From the NCBI RefSeq assembly GCF_004762035.2, contig NZ_SIJK02000041.1, positions 1 to 43,426 on the forward strand: 43,426 nucleotides of DNA, given 5' to 3'. Position numbers and translations under genes: made by a program. Positions 6,954 through 15,036 of this stretch are shown in pieces. The stretch comes from Candidatus Chloroploca mongolica (lineage in GTDB: Bacteria > Chloroflexota > Chloroflexia > Chloroflexales > Chloroflexaceae). The notes below the pieces were generated by a model. That model was not told where the DNA came from and did no database searches. It saw nothing but the letters and a program-made list of their open reading frames with translations. Numbering within the stretch: position 1 is the stretch's first letter; each line of letters begins with the position of its first letter.

Positions 6954-8666
6954 ATGTCGGCAGTAGAAATCTGGACCTGGGCCCTGGTCATTCTGACCTT
7001 TGGGATTTACATCTACATCGGATACGCCAGTCGGGTGAGTGATACAAAGGGTTTCTATGTTGCAGGTCAGGGTGTACCGGCGGTAGCGAATGGTGCGGCG
7101 ACGGCTGCTGACTGGATGAGTGCTGCCTCGTTTATTTCGATGGCTGGCTTGATCTCGGTACTGGGCTTTGAAGGTGCAGTCTATTTGCTTGGCTGGACGG
7201 GTGGCTACGTGCTGCTGGCCCTGCTCCTTGCCCCCTATCTGCGTAAGTTTGCCAAATTTACGGTACCTGACTTTGTAGGTGACCGTTACTACTCGTCAAC
7301 TGCACGTACCATCGCGGCGGTGGCGGCGGTCTTTATTTCGATCACCTATGTTGCCGGGCAGATGCGTGGGGTTGGGGTGGTCTTCAGTCGCTTCCTTGGG
7401 ATGTCGATTGAAGTGGGTGTGATTGTCGGCATGGTCATTGTGGCGTTCTTTGCGGTAATCGGTGGGATGAAGGGCATTACCTGGACTCAGGTGGCGCAGT
7501 ACTCGGTGCTCATCATTGCCTTCCTCATTCCCGTTATTGCGATCTCGTTGCAACTGACAGGCAATCCTATTCCTCAGTTGGCACTGATTACGAGTGACCT
7601 GGTTCCCCGCTTGAACCAGATCCAGGTTGAGCTTGGCTTCAATGAGTATACACAGCCTTTTGCGAACCGTAGCATGGTTGATGTGATTGCGATCACGATT
7701 GCGCTTATGGCAGGTACCGCTGGTCTGCCCCACGTGATTGTGCGTTTCTATACGGTGCCTAATGTGCGTGCTGCACGTTATTCGGCTGGTTGGGCGCTGC
7801 TCTTTATCTCGCTGCTCTACCTGAGCGCACCGGTTCTTGCGATCTTTGCTCGCACCAACTTGCTCGAGAGCCTCAATAATAAGCCAATTGCGGAAGTTGA
7901 GGAGCTTGGTTGGGTGAAGAGTTGGAAGGCGACAGGTCTGCTTGGTTTCGAAGACAAGAATGGCGATGGCATTCTGCAGATCCGTGGCCCCAAGGCAACT
8001 GATGGCATTGCCAACGAATTGACCAAGCTTGACAACGACATCATTGTGCTCTCGACGCCTGAGGTTGCTCAGCTTGCTCCGTTCATCATTGCGTTGATGG
8101 CGGCGGGCGGTTTGGCTGCGGCCCTCTCGACGGCCTCTGGTCTGCTCTTGGTCGTTTCGAGTTCGCTTGCGCACGACCTCTATTACCGCCTGATCAACCC
8201 GAAAGCAACTGAAGAGCGACGTCTGCTTGTTGGGCGTATCGTGATCTTTGGTGCCGTGGTTGTGGCCGGCTATTTCGGGATCAATCCTCCGGGGTTTGTG
8301 GCCGAAGTGGTGGCGTTTGCCTTCGGTCTGGCCGCCGCGAGCTTCTTCCCGATCATTCTGCTGGGCATTTTCGACAAGCGCGCCAATAGCCAGGGTGCGA
8401 TTGCCGGTATGCTGGTGGGTCTGATCTTTACCGCCGTGATGATTGTGATGATGCAATCGGTGCGGATCTTTGGTACCGCCGAGCCGCTGATGGGTCCCTT
8501 TATGGGCATCAGTGCCCAGGGCATCGGCACTCTTGGGATGATCCTCAACTTTGCGGTCACGCTGATCGTTTCGCGGATGACGCCTCCGCCTCCTGCTGAA
8601 ATCCAGGAACTGGTCGAGTCGGTGCGTATTCCCCGTGGTGCTGGCGCTGCGAGCGCCCACGATTAG
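6954..8666 (+). CDS. Sodium:solute symporter, acetate/organic-acid type (VC_2705/ActP-like)
   Basis: This 570-residue polytopic inner-membrane protein belongs to the SSS family and probably takes up a monocarboxylate such as acetate with Na+. FYVAGQGVPAVANGAATAADWMSAASFI is split over helix 1 and the next loop and is typical of ActP-like proteins. The conserved helix ALSTASGLLLVVSSSLAHDL lies near residue 385. A soluble insertion at about residues 300-360 contains DKNGDG, which resembles the start of an EF-hand or dockerin calcium loop. The ATG at 6954 has GAGGAGA before it. The DUF4212 partner precedes it. The exact substrate cannot be read from the sequence. Confidence 0.87.
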   Translation: MSAVEIWTWALVILTFGIYIYIGYASRVSDTKGFYVAGQGVPAVANGAATAADWMSAASFISMAGLISVLGFEGAVYLLGWTGGYVLLALLLAPYLRKFAKFTVPDFVGDRYYSSTARTIAAVAAVFISITYVAGQMRGVGVVFSRFLGMSIEVGVIVGMVIVAFFAVIGGMKGITWTQVAQYSVLIIAFLIPVIAISLQLTGNPIPQLALITSDLVPRLNQIQVELGFNEYTQPFANRSMVDVIAITIALMAGTAGLPHVIVRFYTVPNVRAARYSAGWALLFISLLYLSAPVLAIFARTNLLESLNNKPIAEVEELGWVKSWKATGLLGFEDKNGDGILQIRGPKATDGIANELTKLDNDIIVLSTPEVAQLAPFIIALMAAGGLAAALSTASGLLLVVSSSLAHDLYYRLINPKATEERRLLVGRIVIFGAVVVAGYFGINPPGFVAEVVAFAFGLAAASFFPIILLGIFDKRANSQGAIAGMLVGLIFTAVMIVMMQSVRIFGTAEPLMGPFMGISAQGIGTLGMILNFAVTLIVSRMTPPPPAEIQELVESVRIPRGAGAASAHD

Positions 8667-8695
8667 GATCGCAGGATCAACCTGAAGCCAATTTG

Positions 8696-8740
8696 GTTGA
8701 CTGGGAAAACGCCAGCTAAGCTGGCGTTTTCCCAGTCAAC
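8696..8740. terminator. Perfect 21-bp hairpin, loop TAA, between the symporter and YcxB-like genes
   Basis: Arms 8696-8716 and 8720-8740 are fully complementary. The core GCCAGC-TAA-GCTGGC is the one seen at 2116, 16889 and 31237. It begins 30 bp after the symporter stop and ends only 11 bp before the next ATG at 8752, so it leaves no space for a promoter of its own between the hairpin and that gene. Confidence 0.7.
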
Positions 8741-8751
8741 TATCCATCCTT

Positions 8752-9222
8752 ATGGTTATTCAAAGCACATTGACCCCCGAAGAGTTTCGCCGGTATGAAC
8801 TGAATCGCCATTTTCGGCGCTCGATGTTCTATTTTTATGCCTTTATTTTTGCGGTGCTCACCGTCTATGCCCTTACCAATCCGACAGCACCAATCGCGAT
8901 CTATGTGGTTGCGCCTGTGCCGTTGCTGGCTTATAGCATCGGGGGCTGGGCTGCGATTATTCGCCGGAGCAATGATCCCGATCTGCCGGCCTTTTTGCCG
9001 ATGCGGTATGAGTTGACGACAAGTGGCGTGCGTTTGCATACGCCCAAGGGCAATAGTAGTTTCACTTGGTCGGATTTCAAAGCGTGGCGCAAGGCGCTTG
9101 GGGTCTATGAGTTGACGCTGCAAAATGGCTTGCTGCTTGTCTTTAGTGAGGCAGCGGTACCCCAGGCTCAAGTAAAATCACTTGAGGATTTGTTTAAAAA
9201 ACAGATCCAAGATCGCGCATGA
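8752..9222 (+). CDS. YcxB-like family membrane protein
   Basis: This 156-residue protein has two membrane helices (about residues 24-46 and 48-66) and a C-terminal soluble domain. The pattern YELTTSGVRLHTPKGNSSFTWSDFKAWRKA resembles the YcxB-like domain (PF14317), whose function is unknown. The ATG at 8752 has no good ribosome site, because the preceding hairpin ends 11 bp before it. Translation may be leaderless, or an internal start may be used. Its TGA stop touches the stop of the convergent large membrane-protein gene with no gap (TGA|TCA). Confidence 0.65.
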   Translation: MVIQSTLTPEEFRRYELNRHFRRSMFYFYAFIFAVLTVYALTNPTAPIAIYVVAPVPLLAYSIGGWAAIIRRSNDPDLPAFLPMRYELTTSGVRLHTPKGNSSFTWSDFKAWRKALGVYELTLQNGLLLVFSEAAVPQAQVKSLEDLFKKQIQDRA

Positions 9223-12200
9223 TCAATTCCAACTCCGTAGCTGTGCAGCCCATTGGCGCCCCGTGCTCACGAGGCGTTCCTGGTGGCGTTCGAGGATGAC
9301 GTAGGCGATCACCATCAAGAGGCCGATGATCCCGAGCAAGACCCACTGGTTGGCAAAGCGGACGTTTTCGAGCGTCATCCAGGTGACGCCGATGACAAAG
9401 AAGGCGATGCCCCCGACAAACGGTACCCGTAGCCGCGTGAGCGCGCCGTAACTCGCCAGCGCCAGTGACTCGCCAAAGAGCAGGATGCTGGTGAAGAGGC
9501 TGCCGTCGTTGCGGATCATTTCGATGAAGGTGACGCCAAGCAACAGGATCGTCGCCACGGTTTCGATGAGTTGGGAGACCCGTCGCTGGCCCTGAAAACG
9601 CCGGAGACCGGCGGCGAGCGCGAGCAGGTAGAGCCCCGAGGGAAGCACGTACCACTGCGCTTCGCGGAACCCCCAGTCGGCGAGTTGGCAGAGCATCGCC
9701 CCGACAAAACTCGCCCCGGCGATATAGGCATAGCCAAGTTCGCGCTCGCGGACGGCGAGGGTGACGAGCAAGAGTCCCAGGTTGACCAGGGCCAGCGTGA
9801 GCGGGGGCAAGAGGCCGGTCGCATTCGTGACAAAGCCGACCAGCAGGGCAAGCAAGGTTCCGATCCCCAGCGTGCCAAAGGCACCAGGGCGTTGCCACAC
9901 CGTTAACCCCAGGCGACTCACCCCCCAACTCGCCAGACTCACGCCCACCATGGCGAGGATCAGCCACGCGGCGATCCAGATTTCGTCAAAGCTGGTGTAG
10001 GCAGCAAACCAGAGCCATGCTCCGAGCACACCCAGGCCAAGACTCGCCCAGGCGACGGCTTCGCGCCGTTCGAGACTCGCAATGAGTGCGGTGAGCAGCG
10101 CAAGCGCCAAGCTGATGATCGCAGTCATCCCGGCATTCCCGATGGTGCCCACCAGCGCCAGTACGCTCGACAGGAGGGCTGCCCCATAGATTGTGCCGTG
10201 GAAGAGCTTCGCCTCGGCGAGTGGTTGCCGGGTTTGCACGGCGCTGCCGAGACGCCAGGCCAGCGCGGCTGCCGCAATCAACCAGGCCAGGCCGAGCAAC
10301 AGCTGTGAGCCTGCGTCGGCCCAGAAGAATGGCACGCGCACGGTGCCTTCGGCGAGTACAGCGACGACCCAGACCGCCAGCGCTGGTCCGGCCAGCACAG
10401 TCTGGCGCAACCGCCCGCCGAGCAGGCCGATCCCAAGCCCGGTCAGGAAGATAGCGATGCCGATGAAGCGGCCATCGGTACTCCAGATGTGTCCTGCGAG
10501 GGTCATTGGCAGCAAGAGCATCGCGCCGCCGGCACCAATCGTCAGGGCATCATCCCAGAGGCGAGCCACCAGGCGTTGCGCGGCACGCAGGTGCAAGGCC
10601 CAGCCAACGCCAAAGAGAGCGAGCGCTTCGAGGCTACCGAGCAGCAGACTCATGTCGAGCGTAAGTCCGGCGAAACGATGCAGCGCCTCAAGGCTAACCC
10701 CGAGCAGCATCAATGAGGCCCAGGCCAGCAAGTGCTGGCGTTCGAGCCAGACCAGAACCCCGGCCAAGAGGGCGAAGAGGCCCGCGACAGCGGCGAGATG
10801 CGCAGGGCTTGGCGAAGCGAGCGCAAGCGCCCCGGCGGCGCCTGGCACGGCAGCGAGATAGCCCCAGCGCCAGGCATCGCCCCAGGTGGGCAGGCGGTGA
10901 TGAATGAACGCACTGAAGAGACCCTGACCAACGACGATCACGGCCAGCATCAGCCCCGCGCCGGCTGGTTCGCCTCCGGGGAACTGCCAGGCCGCCGTGG
11001 TGAGCGCGGCCAGATCGAGGCTGAGAAAAGCGAGCGCGAGCATCCACTGGAGCCGGTAGCGCCAGCGGGCGACGAAATAGAGCAGGGTCAGCATGATCCA
11101 GGCCAGGCTGAGGTGGGCCGGATCAGCCCATGCCATCAAGGGCGCACCGAGCAGCACCACAAAAGCCACGCGTTCGTAGGGCCACGCATAGGCAGGGCGA
11201 AAGCGGCGTAGCCACTGACCGAGCAGCGCCAGGGCGACCGTGAGCGCAATGATGCTATAGGCGAGATCCTCGAACGCAGGTTGCCACGCGAGGAAAAAGC
11301 CTTCGCTGGCGGCGAGCAGCACAGCACCAGCGAGCAACAGCGCCGCCGGGTAGCCAACCCGTGGTTGCCGCCAGAGATAGGTGTGCAAACCGAGCAACGC
11401 AGCCAGGGCGAGCCAGACGCCGACAGTGAGACCAGGGTAGCGCCAGAACTGAAGCAAGGCAGCACCGGTGGCAACCAGTGCCCAGCCACTGGCCCACCCG
11501 AGGCCCGGCCATGTCCAATGGCGGAAGGGGGTTGTGCGCAACCGTTCGCCGCCGAGGCTAAAGATCGCCGCGAGCGCGAGGGCAGCCAGAGCAACAACGC
11601 GCACTTGATCAACTGCGGGCACCAGGCGTTCGACCGCAACGGCAACGGCCATACTGACCATGCCAAGCCCAACGGCAGACCAGGCGGCGTAGGGGCGAAG
11701 CAGCGCCTGACCGATAAAGATCACCGCCAGCAGCAGAGCGGCAGCCAGGCGATGTTCGTCGCTCGCCAAGGATGATTGACCAGCGAGCAGGCTCACGAGT
11801 AGGGCGAGCCCTTGCATGGTGAGATCATAACTGGGACGAAGCCGCCCAGGCCACCAGCGAGCACTGGCAAAAAAGAGGGCGGCCAGGGGCAACAGAGCGA
11901 GCGACGTGGCGTTGAGATCATTGAGGCGATCATTGATCACCACCCCGAGCCAGACAAAGAGCAGCACCCCGGCGCTTGCCAGGCTTGCGGTGCTGGACAA
12001 CGCTACCTGCGTACCGAGCCACGCAAACGAACCGCGCTCGACCAGGATCACAAAGGCGAGGCCAAAAATAATCAGAGGAGGCAAGGCCAGTCGTGTCGCT
12101 TCGAGGCTGATCAAGGCCAGCGGCAAGGTCAAGAGCACCAGCACAATAGCTCCAGCGAACCCTGGACGCCTCAGTGGTGGCAAGCGTTGTTCCCCAACGA

Positions 12201-13641
12201 CACTGAGCCCGAGATAGACGAGCGATGCCAGGCCAAAGCTCAATGCATTCAGGGCAAGGTCAGCGTTCAGCGCCATCAAAGTGACGCGCAGTGCTGCAAT
12301 GGGCAACAACACCGCAGCCCAGAGCCAGGGCTCACGCTGTTCGGTGCGATGCGCAACCCCGGCAAACAACGCGCCTGCCGTGAGTGACATTGCCAGGGCA
12401 AAGGGCTCACCGGAGATGCCAAGATCGACCAGCGCAATCAATGCAAGGCAGAGGGGTGCGCCGAAGAGGGCGACGATGCGCGCACCGAAACCTAACCGAG
12501 GTAGACTGGATTGAGCGAGGCGGCGTGCGAGGGGCAACACGGCAGTCAGCAGCAGCATGATCGGAAAGAGTTGCCACCCGAGGGTCAACTGACCGAGCGA
12601 GGCGGGAAAGAGGTTCGCTGCGGCAACGACGGCAGCCCCGCTATAAAAGGCTCGGCCTGTTCTGCGGGCGGCCACCAGATAGCCGATGAGACTGATGACA
12701 GCGGTGAGCAACCATGCCTGACGGGGGGCGAGCTCAAGGAGACCGGGGCGACTGAGCGCAAAGCCAACGACGGGCAAGAGCAGGGCGGCGACAAGCTGGA
12801 GATTCTGCCCAGCCGTTGCCAGATCGGGTTTGCTGGTCATCCAGGCCCCACCGGCCCAGATCAGCCCGGTTGTACCCGCGATAATCGTCAACTGGATCAG
12901 AGGAGGCAAGACGGCCCAGTTAAAAATGATGAGCGTCAGACTCGACATCAAGAGCAAGAAGGTGCCGAGGAAGAGCAACATGCGTCTTGTGCCGAGGGCA
13001 AGGAGGGCCGCACGCACCGAGCGGCGCGTCGTGCGGGGTGTCGATGGCACCACCGGCGTTGGTACACTGCTGAGGGATGGCGTTGGTACGGAGACAAGAC
13101 TGACCTCACCCGCCGACTCGTTCGTGACTGCTGCAAGGGGAGGAACAGTTGCAGCGGCGAGCGGAGGCGGTAGCAAGGCCTCACCGAGGAGCGGCGCTGC
13201 GGGCATTGCAGGCAGCGGGGCGGGCACTGGCGCGGGTGGAGGTTCCTCACCGACGCTCGGTGCTATCGGCATTGTAGGCAACGGGGCGGGCGCTGGTGCG
13301 GGTGGGTGGCCCGTGGCGGAGGGCGGGACGAGATCTGGTGCCACTGGGGCGGCATGCTCCCCCATCCCTTCCTGCCCCTGGGCCGGGGCAACCTCTGGTT
13401 GACGGGTGAGGAGCGCGACTTCAGCGGCAAGCAACGCACGGACACGATCAGCCTCTTGCGGGGAGATCTGCCCCTGCACCTGCCAACGCGCGACCAGACG
13501 GTCGAACTGACTGAAGGTCGCAAGATCAAGTGGCTGTTCGGCCCTGGCTTGGCGGCGTTGCTTGCTCCACCAGACTAGGCCCATCATCAAGACAGCGAAC
13601 GGTGCGACAAAACAAACGAGGGTTGTGATCAGTGACGTCAT
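9223..13641 (-). CDS. Very large polytopic membrane protein (DUF2157/SCO7613-like)
   Basis: This 1472-residue protein starts with a membrane helix (residues about 6-25) and a short cytoplasmic segment (DLATFSQFDRLVARWQVQGQISPQEADRV is split over it) like the start of DUF2157 proteins. A Pro/Ala-rich linker of about 130 residues follows. The rest, from about residue 215 to the end, consists almost entirely of several dozen hydrophobic helices. It resembles the proteins annotated as SCO7613 C-terminal domain-containing membrane proteins of actinobacteria and Chloroflexota; no function is known. The frame is open to 13794, but ATG 13641 has GGGGAGG six bases before it, so I chose that start. A transporter or envelope scaffold is possible but unsupported. 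Confidence 0.8.
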   Translation of the reverse strand: MTSLITTLVCFVAPFAVLMMGLVWWSKQRRQARAEQPLDLATFSQFDRLVARWQVQGQISPQEADRVRALLAAEVALLTRQPEVAPAQGQEGMGEHAAPVAPDLVPPSATGHPPAPAPAPLPTMPIAPSVGEEPPPAPVPAPLPAMPAAPLLGEALLPPPLAAATVPPLAAVTNESAGEVSLVSVPTPSLSSVPTPVVPSTPRTTRRSVRAALLALGTRRMLLFLGTFLLLMSSLTLIIFNWAVLPPLIQLTIIAGTTGLIWAGGAWMTSKPDLATAGQNLQLVAALLLPVVGFALSRPGLLELAPRQAWLLTAVISLIGYLVAARRTGRAFYSGAAVVAAANLFPASLGQLTLGWQLFPIMLLLTAVLPLARRLAQSSLPRLGFGARIVALFGAPLCLALIALVDLGISGEPFALAMSLTAGALFAGVAHRTEQREPWLWAAVLLPIAALRVTLMALNADLALNALSFGLASLVYLGLSVVGEQRLPPLRRPGFAGAIVLVLLTLPLALISLEATRLALPPLIIFGLAFVILVERGSFAWLGTQVALSSTASLASAGVLLFVWLGVVINDRLNDLNATSLALLPLAALFFASARWWPGRLRPSYDLTMQGLALLVSLLAGQSSLASDEHRLAAALLLAVIFIGQALLRPYAAWSAVGLGMVSMAVAVAVERLVPAVDQVRVVALAALALAAIFSLGGERLRTTPFRHWTWPGLGWASGWALVATGAALLQFWRYPGLTVGVWLALAALLGLHTYLWRQPRVGYPAALLLAGAVLLAASEGFFLAWQPAFEDLAYSIIALTVALALLGQWLRRFRPAYAWPYERVAFVVLLGAPLMAWADPAHLSLAWIMLTLLYFVARWRYRLQWMLALAFLSLDLAALTTAAWQFPGGEPAGAGLMLAVIVVGQGLFSAFIHHRLPTWGDAWRWGYLAAVPGAAGALALASPSPAHLAAVAGLFALLAGVLVWLERQHLLAWASLMLLGVSLEALHRFAGLTLDMSLLLGSLEALALFGVGWALHLRAAQRLVARLWDDALTIGAGGAMLLLPMTLAGHIWSTDGRFIGIAIFLTGLGIGLLGGRLRQTVLAGPALAVWVVAVLAEGTVRVPFFWADAGSQLLLGLAWLIAAAALAWRLGSAVQTRQPLAEAKLFHGTIYGAALLSSVLALVGTIGNAGMTAIISLALALLTALIASLERREAVAWASLGLGVLGAWLWFAAYTSFDEIWIAAWLILAMVGVSLASWGVSRLGLTVWQRPGAFGTLGIGTLLALLVGFVTNATGLLPPLTLALVNLGLLLVTLAVRERELGYAYIAGASFVGAMLCQLADWGFREAQWYVLPSGLYLLALAAGLRRFQGQRRVSQLIETVATILLLGVTFIEMIRNDGSLFTSILLFGESLALASYGALTRLRVPFVGGIAFFVIGVTWMTLENVRFANQWVLLGIIGLLMVIAYVILERHQERLVSTGRQWAAQLRSWN

Positions 13642-13751
13642 CGCAACCTCCCCTGTGGGTTGTACCACATGGCATGGAGCATCTCCTGCACACATTGTAC
13701 GCCAGGGAAGGTTGCAAAGGGGTAACAAAAATGGGATAGGCTGAAAAGCCA

Positions 13752-13804
13752 TGCCTAGCGAATGCCCCCAACCGGCTTTGCCGGTTGGGGGCATTCGCTA
13801 GGCA
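13752..13804. terminator. Perfect 25-bp hairpin, loop TTT, after the sigma factor gene
   Basis: Arms 13752-13776 and 13780-13804 are perfectly complementary over 25 bp. It starts 12 bp past the sigma factor stop (13817, reverse strand) and lies 110 bp upstream of the large membrane-protein start. It probably ends the sigma factor transcript. There is no T-run in the reverse direction. Confidence 0.78.
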
Positions 13805-13816
13805 AAATACGCAAAT

Positions 13817-14764
13817 CTATTCGCGTTCCTCGAAATAGCCGTGGAGGCGGCGGCCCAGCATTGGATCGCGGAGCTTGCGGAGAGCCTCGCTTTCGAGCTG
13901 GCGAACCCGCTCGCGGGTGAGGTTCAGGCGGCGTCCAATCTGCTCAAGCGTCATAGCCAGCTCGCCACTGAGCCCATAGCGCAACTGCAGAATATTGCGT
14001 TCGCGGGGCGTGAGATGCGCCAGGGCCTCGCTGAGATCCTGGCGGAGCAGCCCGTGGCTAATCTGATCGAGCGGAGAGGGTTGCAATGGATCAGAGATGA
14101 CCTCGGCCAGCGAGCCAGTTCCGTCGTCGGTATGTGGTTCATCAAGCGAAGCGGGCACGAGAGCGGCCTGTTCGGCTTTAGTGACCTGTTCAGGCGTAAG
14201 ACCGAGAGCCTCGGCCAATTCTTCGCAAGTCGGATCGCGATCAAGCATCTGGGTCAACTGTTGTCGCATGCGGGCGAGGCGCGACAACCGTTCACCGAGA
14301 TGCACCGGCAGGCGAACAGTCCGCCCCTGGTCAGCAATAGCACGCCCAACGCTCTGGCGGATCCAGTAGGTTGCGTAGGTCGAAAACTTGAGTCCACGGG
14401 TCGGATCGAACTTATCCACAGCCCGCATCAGGCCAAGGCTACCCTCTTGAATAAGATCGAGGAGACTCAGCCCATGGCCCTGATAACGACGGGCAATGCT
14501 CACAACGAGGCGCAGATTCGAATGGATCAACTGAGCGCGAGCGCGTTCGCCGGCAAACACCCGCGCCTCGAGCTGCTGCCGTTCGGTCAGGGTCAACGGT
14601 TGGGCCTCATGGTCAAGCCGATGGCGTGCCTCGTGGCCTTCTTGCATCACACGGGCAAGATCTTGCTCTTGCCCAAAGGTCAACAATGGCTCATCGCCAA
14701 TCTCGTTCAGATACAGAATAATCGAATCAGCCGCCAAAGGGCTGTTATAAGCAGAATTTGTCAT
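13817..14764 (-). CDS. RNA polymerase sigma factor, sigma-70 group 1/2 (RpoD/SigA-like)
   Basis: This 315-residue sigma factor has region 1.2 (DSIILYLNEIGDEPLLTFGQE), region 2 with core binding and -10 recognition (LVVSIARRYQGHGLSLLDLIQ, then FSTYATYWIRQSVGRAI), region 3 (VRLPVHLGERLSRLARMR) and region 4 with the -35-reading helix (LTLEQIGRRLNLTRERVRQ-type sequence near the C-terminus). It lacks the long acidic region 1.1 of many primary sigma factors. It may therefore be a group 2 alternative factor, but Chloroflexota primary factors can also be short, so I leave the symbol empty. ATG 14764 follows GGGGAGA; the frame is open further upstream without a better start. Confidence 0.92.
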   Translation of the reverse strand: MTNSAYNSPLAADSIILYLNEIGDEPLLTFGQEQDLARVMQEGHEARHRLDHEAQPLTLTERQQLEARVFAGERARAQLIHSNLRLVVSIARRYQGHGLSLLDLIQEGSLGLMRAVDKFDPTRGLKFSTYATYWIRQSVGRAIADQGRTVRLPVHLGERLSRLARMRQQLTQMLDRDPTCEELAEALGLTPEQVTKAEQAALVPASLDEPHTDDGTGSLAEVISDPLQPSPLDQISHGLLRQDLSEALAHLTPRERNILQLRYGLSGELAMTLEQIGRRLNLTRERVRQLESEALRKLRDPMLGRRLHGYFEERE

Positions 14765-14789
14765 TAGTCTCCCCTTTCTTTTGCCCACA

Positions 14790-14810
14790 CACCGACGCTG
14801 CGAGTCGGTG
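14790..14810. other. Hairpin in the sigma factor leader
   Basis: CACCGAC (14790-14796) and GTCGGTG (14804-14810) form a 7-bp stem with a 7-base loop about 26 bp before the sigma start codon. It may affect translation or mRNA stability; no known regulatory RNA family is recognised. Confidence 0.35.
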
Positions 14811-14885
14811 CTTGACACCAGAAAGACACGGTGGTTCCGATAGAATAAGACGAAGGAACCGGCTGGAGGGATGCGCAAGACAGGG

Positions 14886-14913
14886 CACATACCTCCCTGG
14901 GAGGGAACGTCAA
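14886..14913 (-). promoter_or_regulatory. Possible sigma factor promoter with a palindrome in its spacer
   Basis: On the reverse strand TTGACG (14913-14908) and TATGTG (14891-14886) are 16 bp apart. The spacer holds the perfect inverted repeat CCTCCC-T-GGGAGG (14892-14904), a natural place for a repressor. The -10 is weak, so the promoter call is tentative. Confidence 0.35.
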
Positions 14914-14984
14914 GATTCTATTATGGGATACGGGGGTAAGAAAGGGCTTAGGGAAAGATGAGAAATTGATGAGTATTTTTGGAC

Positions 14985-15019
14985 AACCCAGCTAGCCGAC
15001 AAAGGCGGGTAGCTGGGTT
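14985..15019. terminator. Imperfect hairpin after typA
   Basis: Arms 14985-14994 (AACCCAGCTA) and 15010-15019 (TAGCTGGGTT) are complementary, and inner pairs extend the stem with two mismatches. It begins 17 bp after the typA stop on the reverse strand, so it is the likely typA terminator. It is the least perfect member of the hairpin group. Confidence 0.55.
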
Positions 15020-15036
15020 ATCGACAACATCATTAT

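Noticed and set aside
7296-8660. 454-codon reverse frame inside the symporter gene
   Set aside because: It is rich in Arg, His, Asn and Gln, with no family resemblance, and lies fully within a clear symporter gene.
11812-12387. 191-codon forward frame, and several others, opposite the large membrane-protein gene
   Set aside because: They are shadows of the GC-rich helix-coding sequence; their composition (Gln, Arg, Gly, Glu) is the usual antisense pattern.
14097-14369. Short forward frames opposite the sigma factor
   Set aside because: They lie inside a certain gene and have no features of their own.
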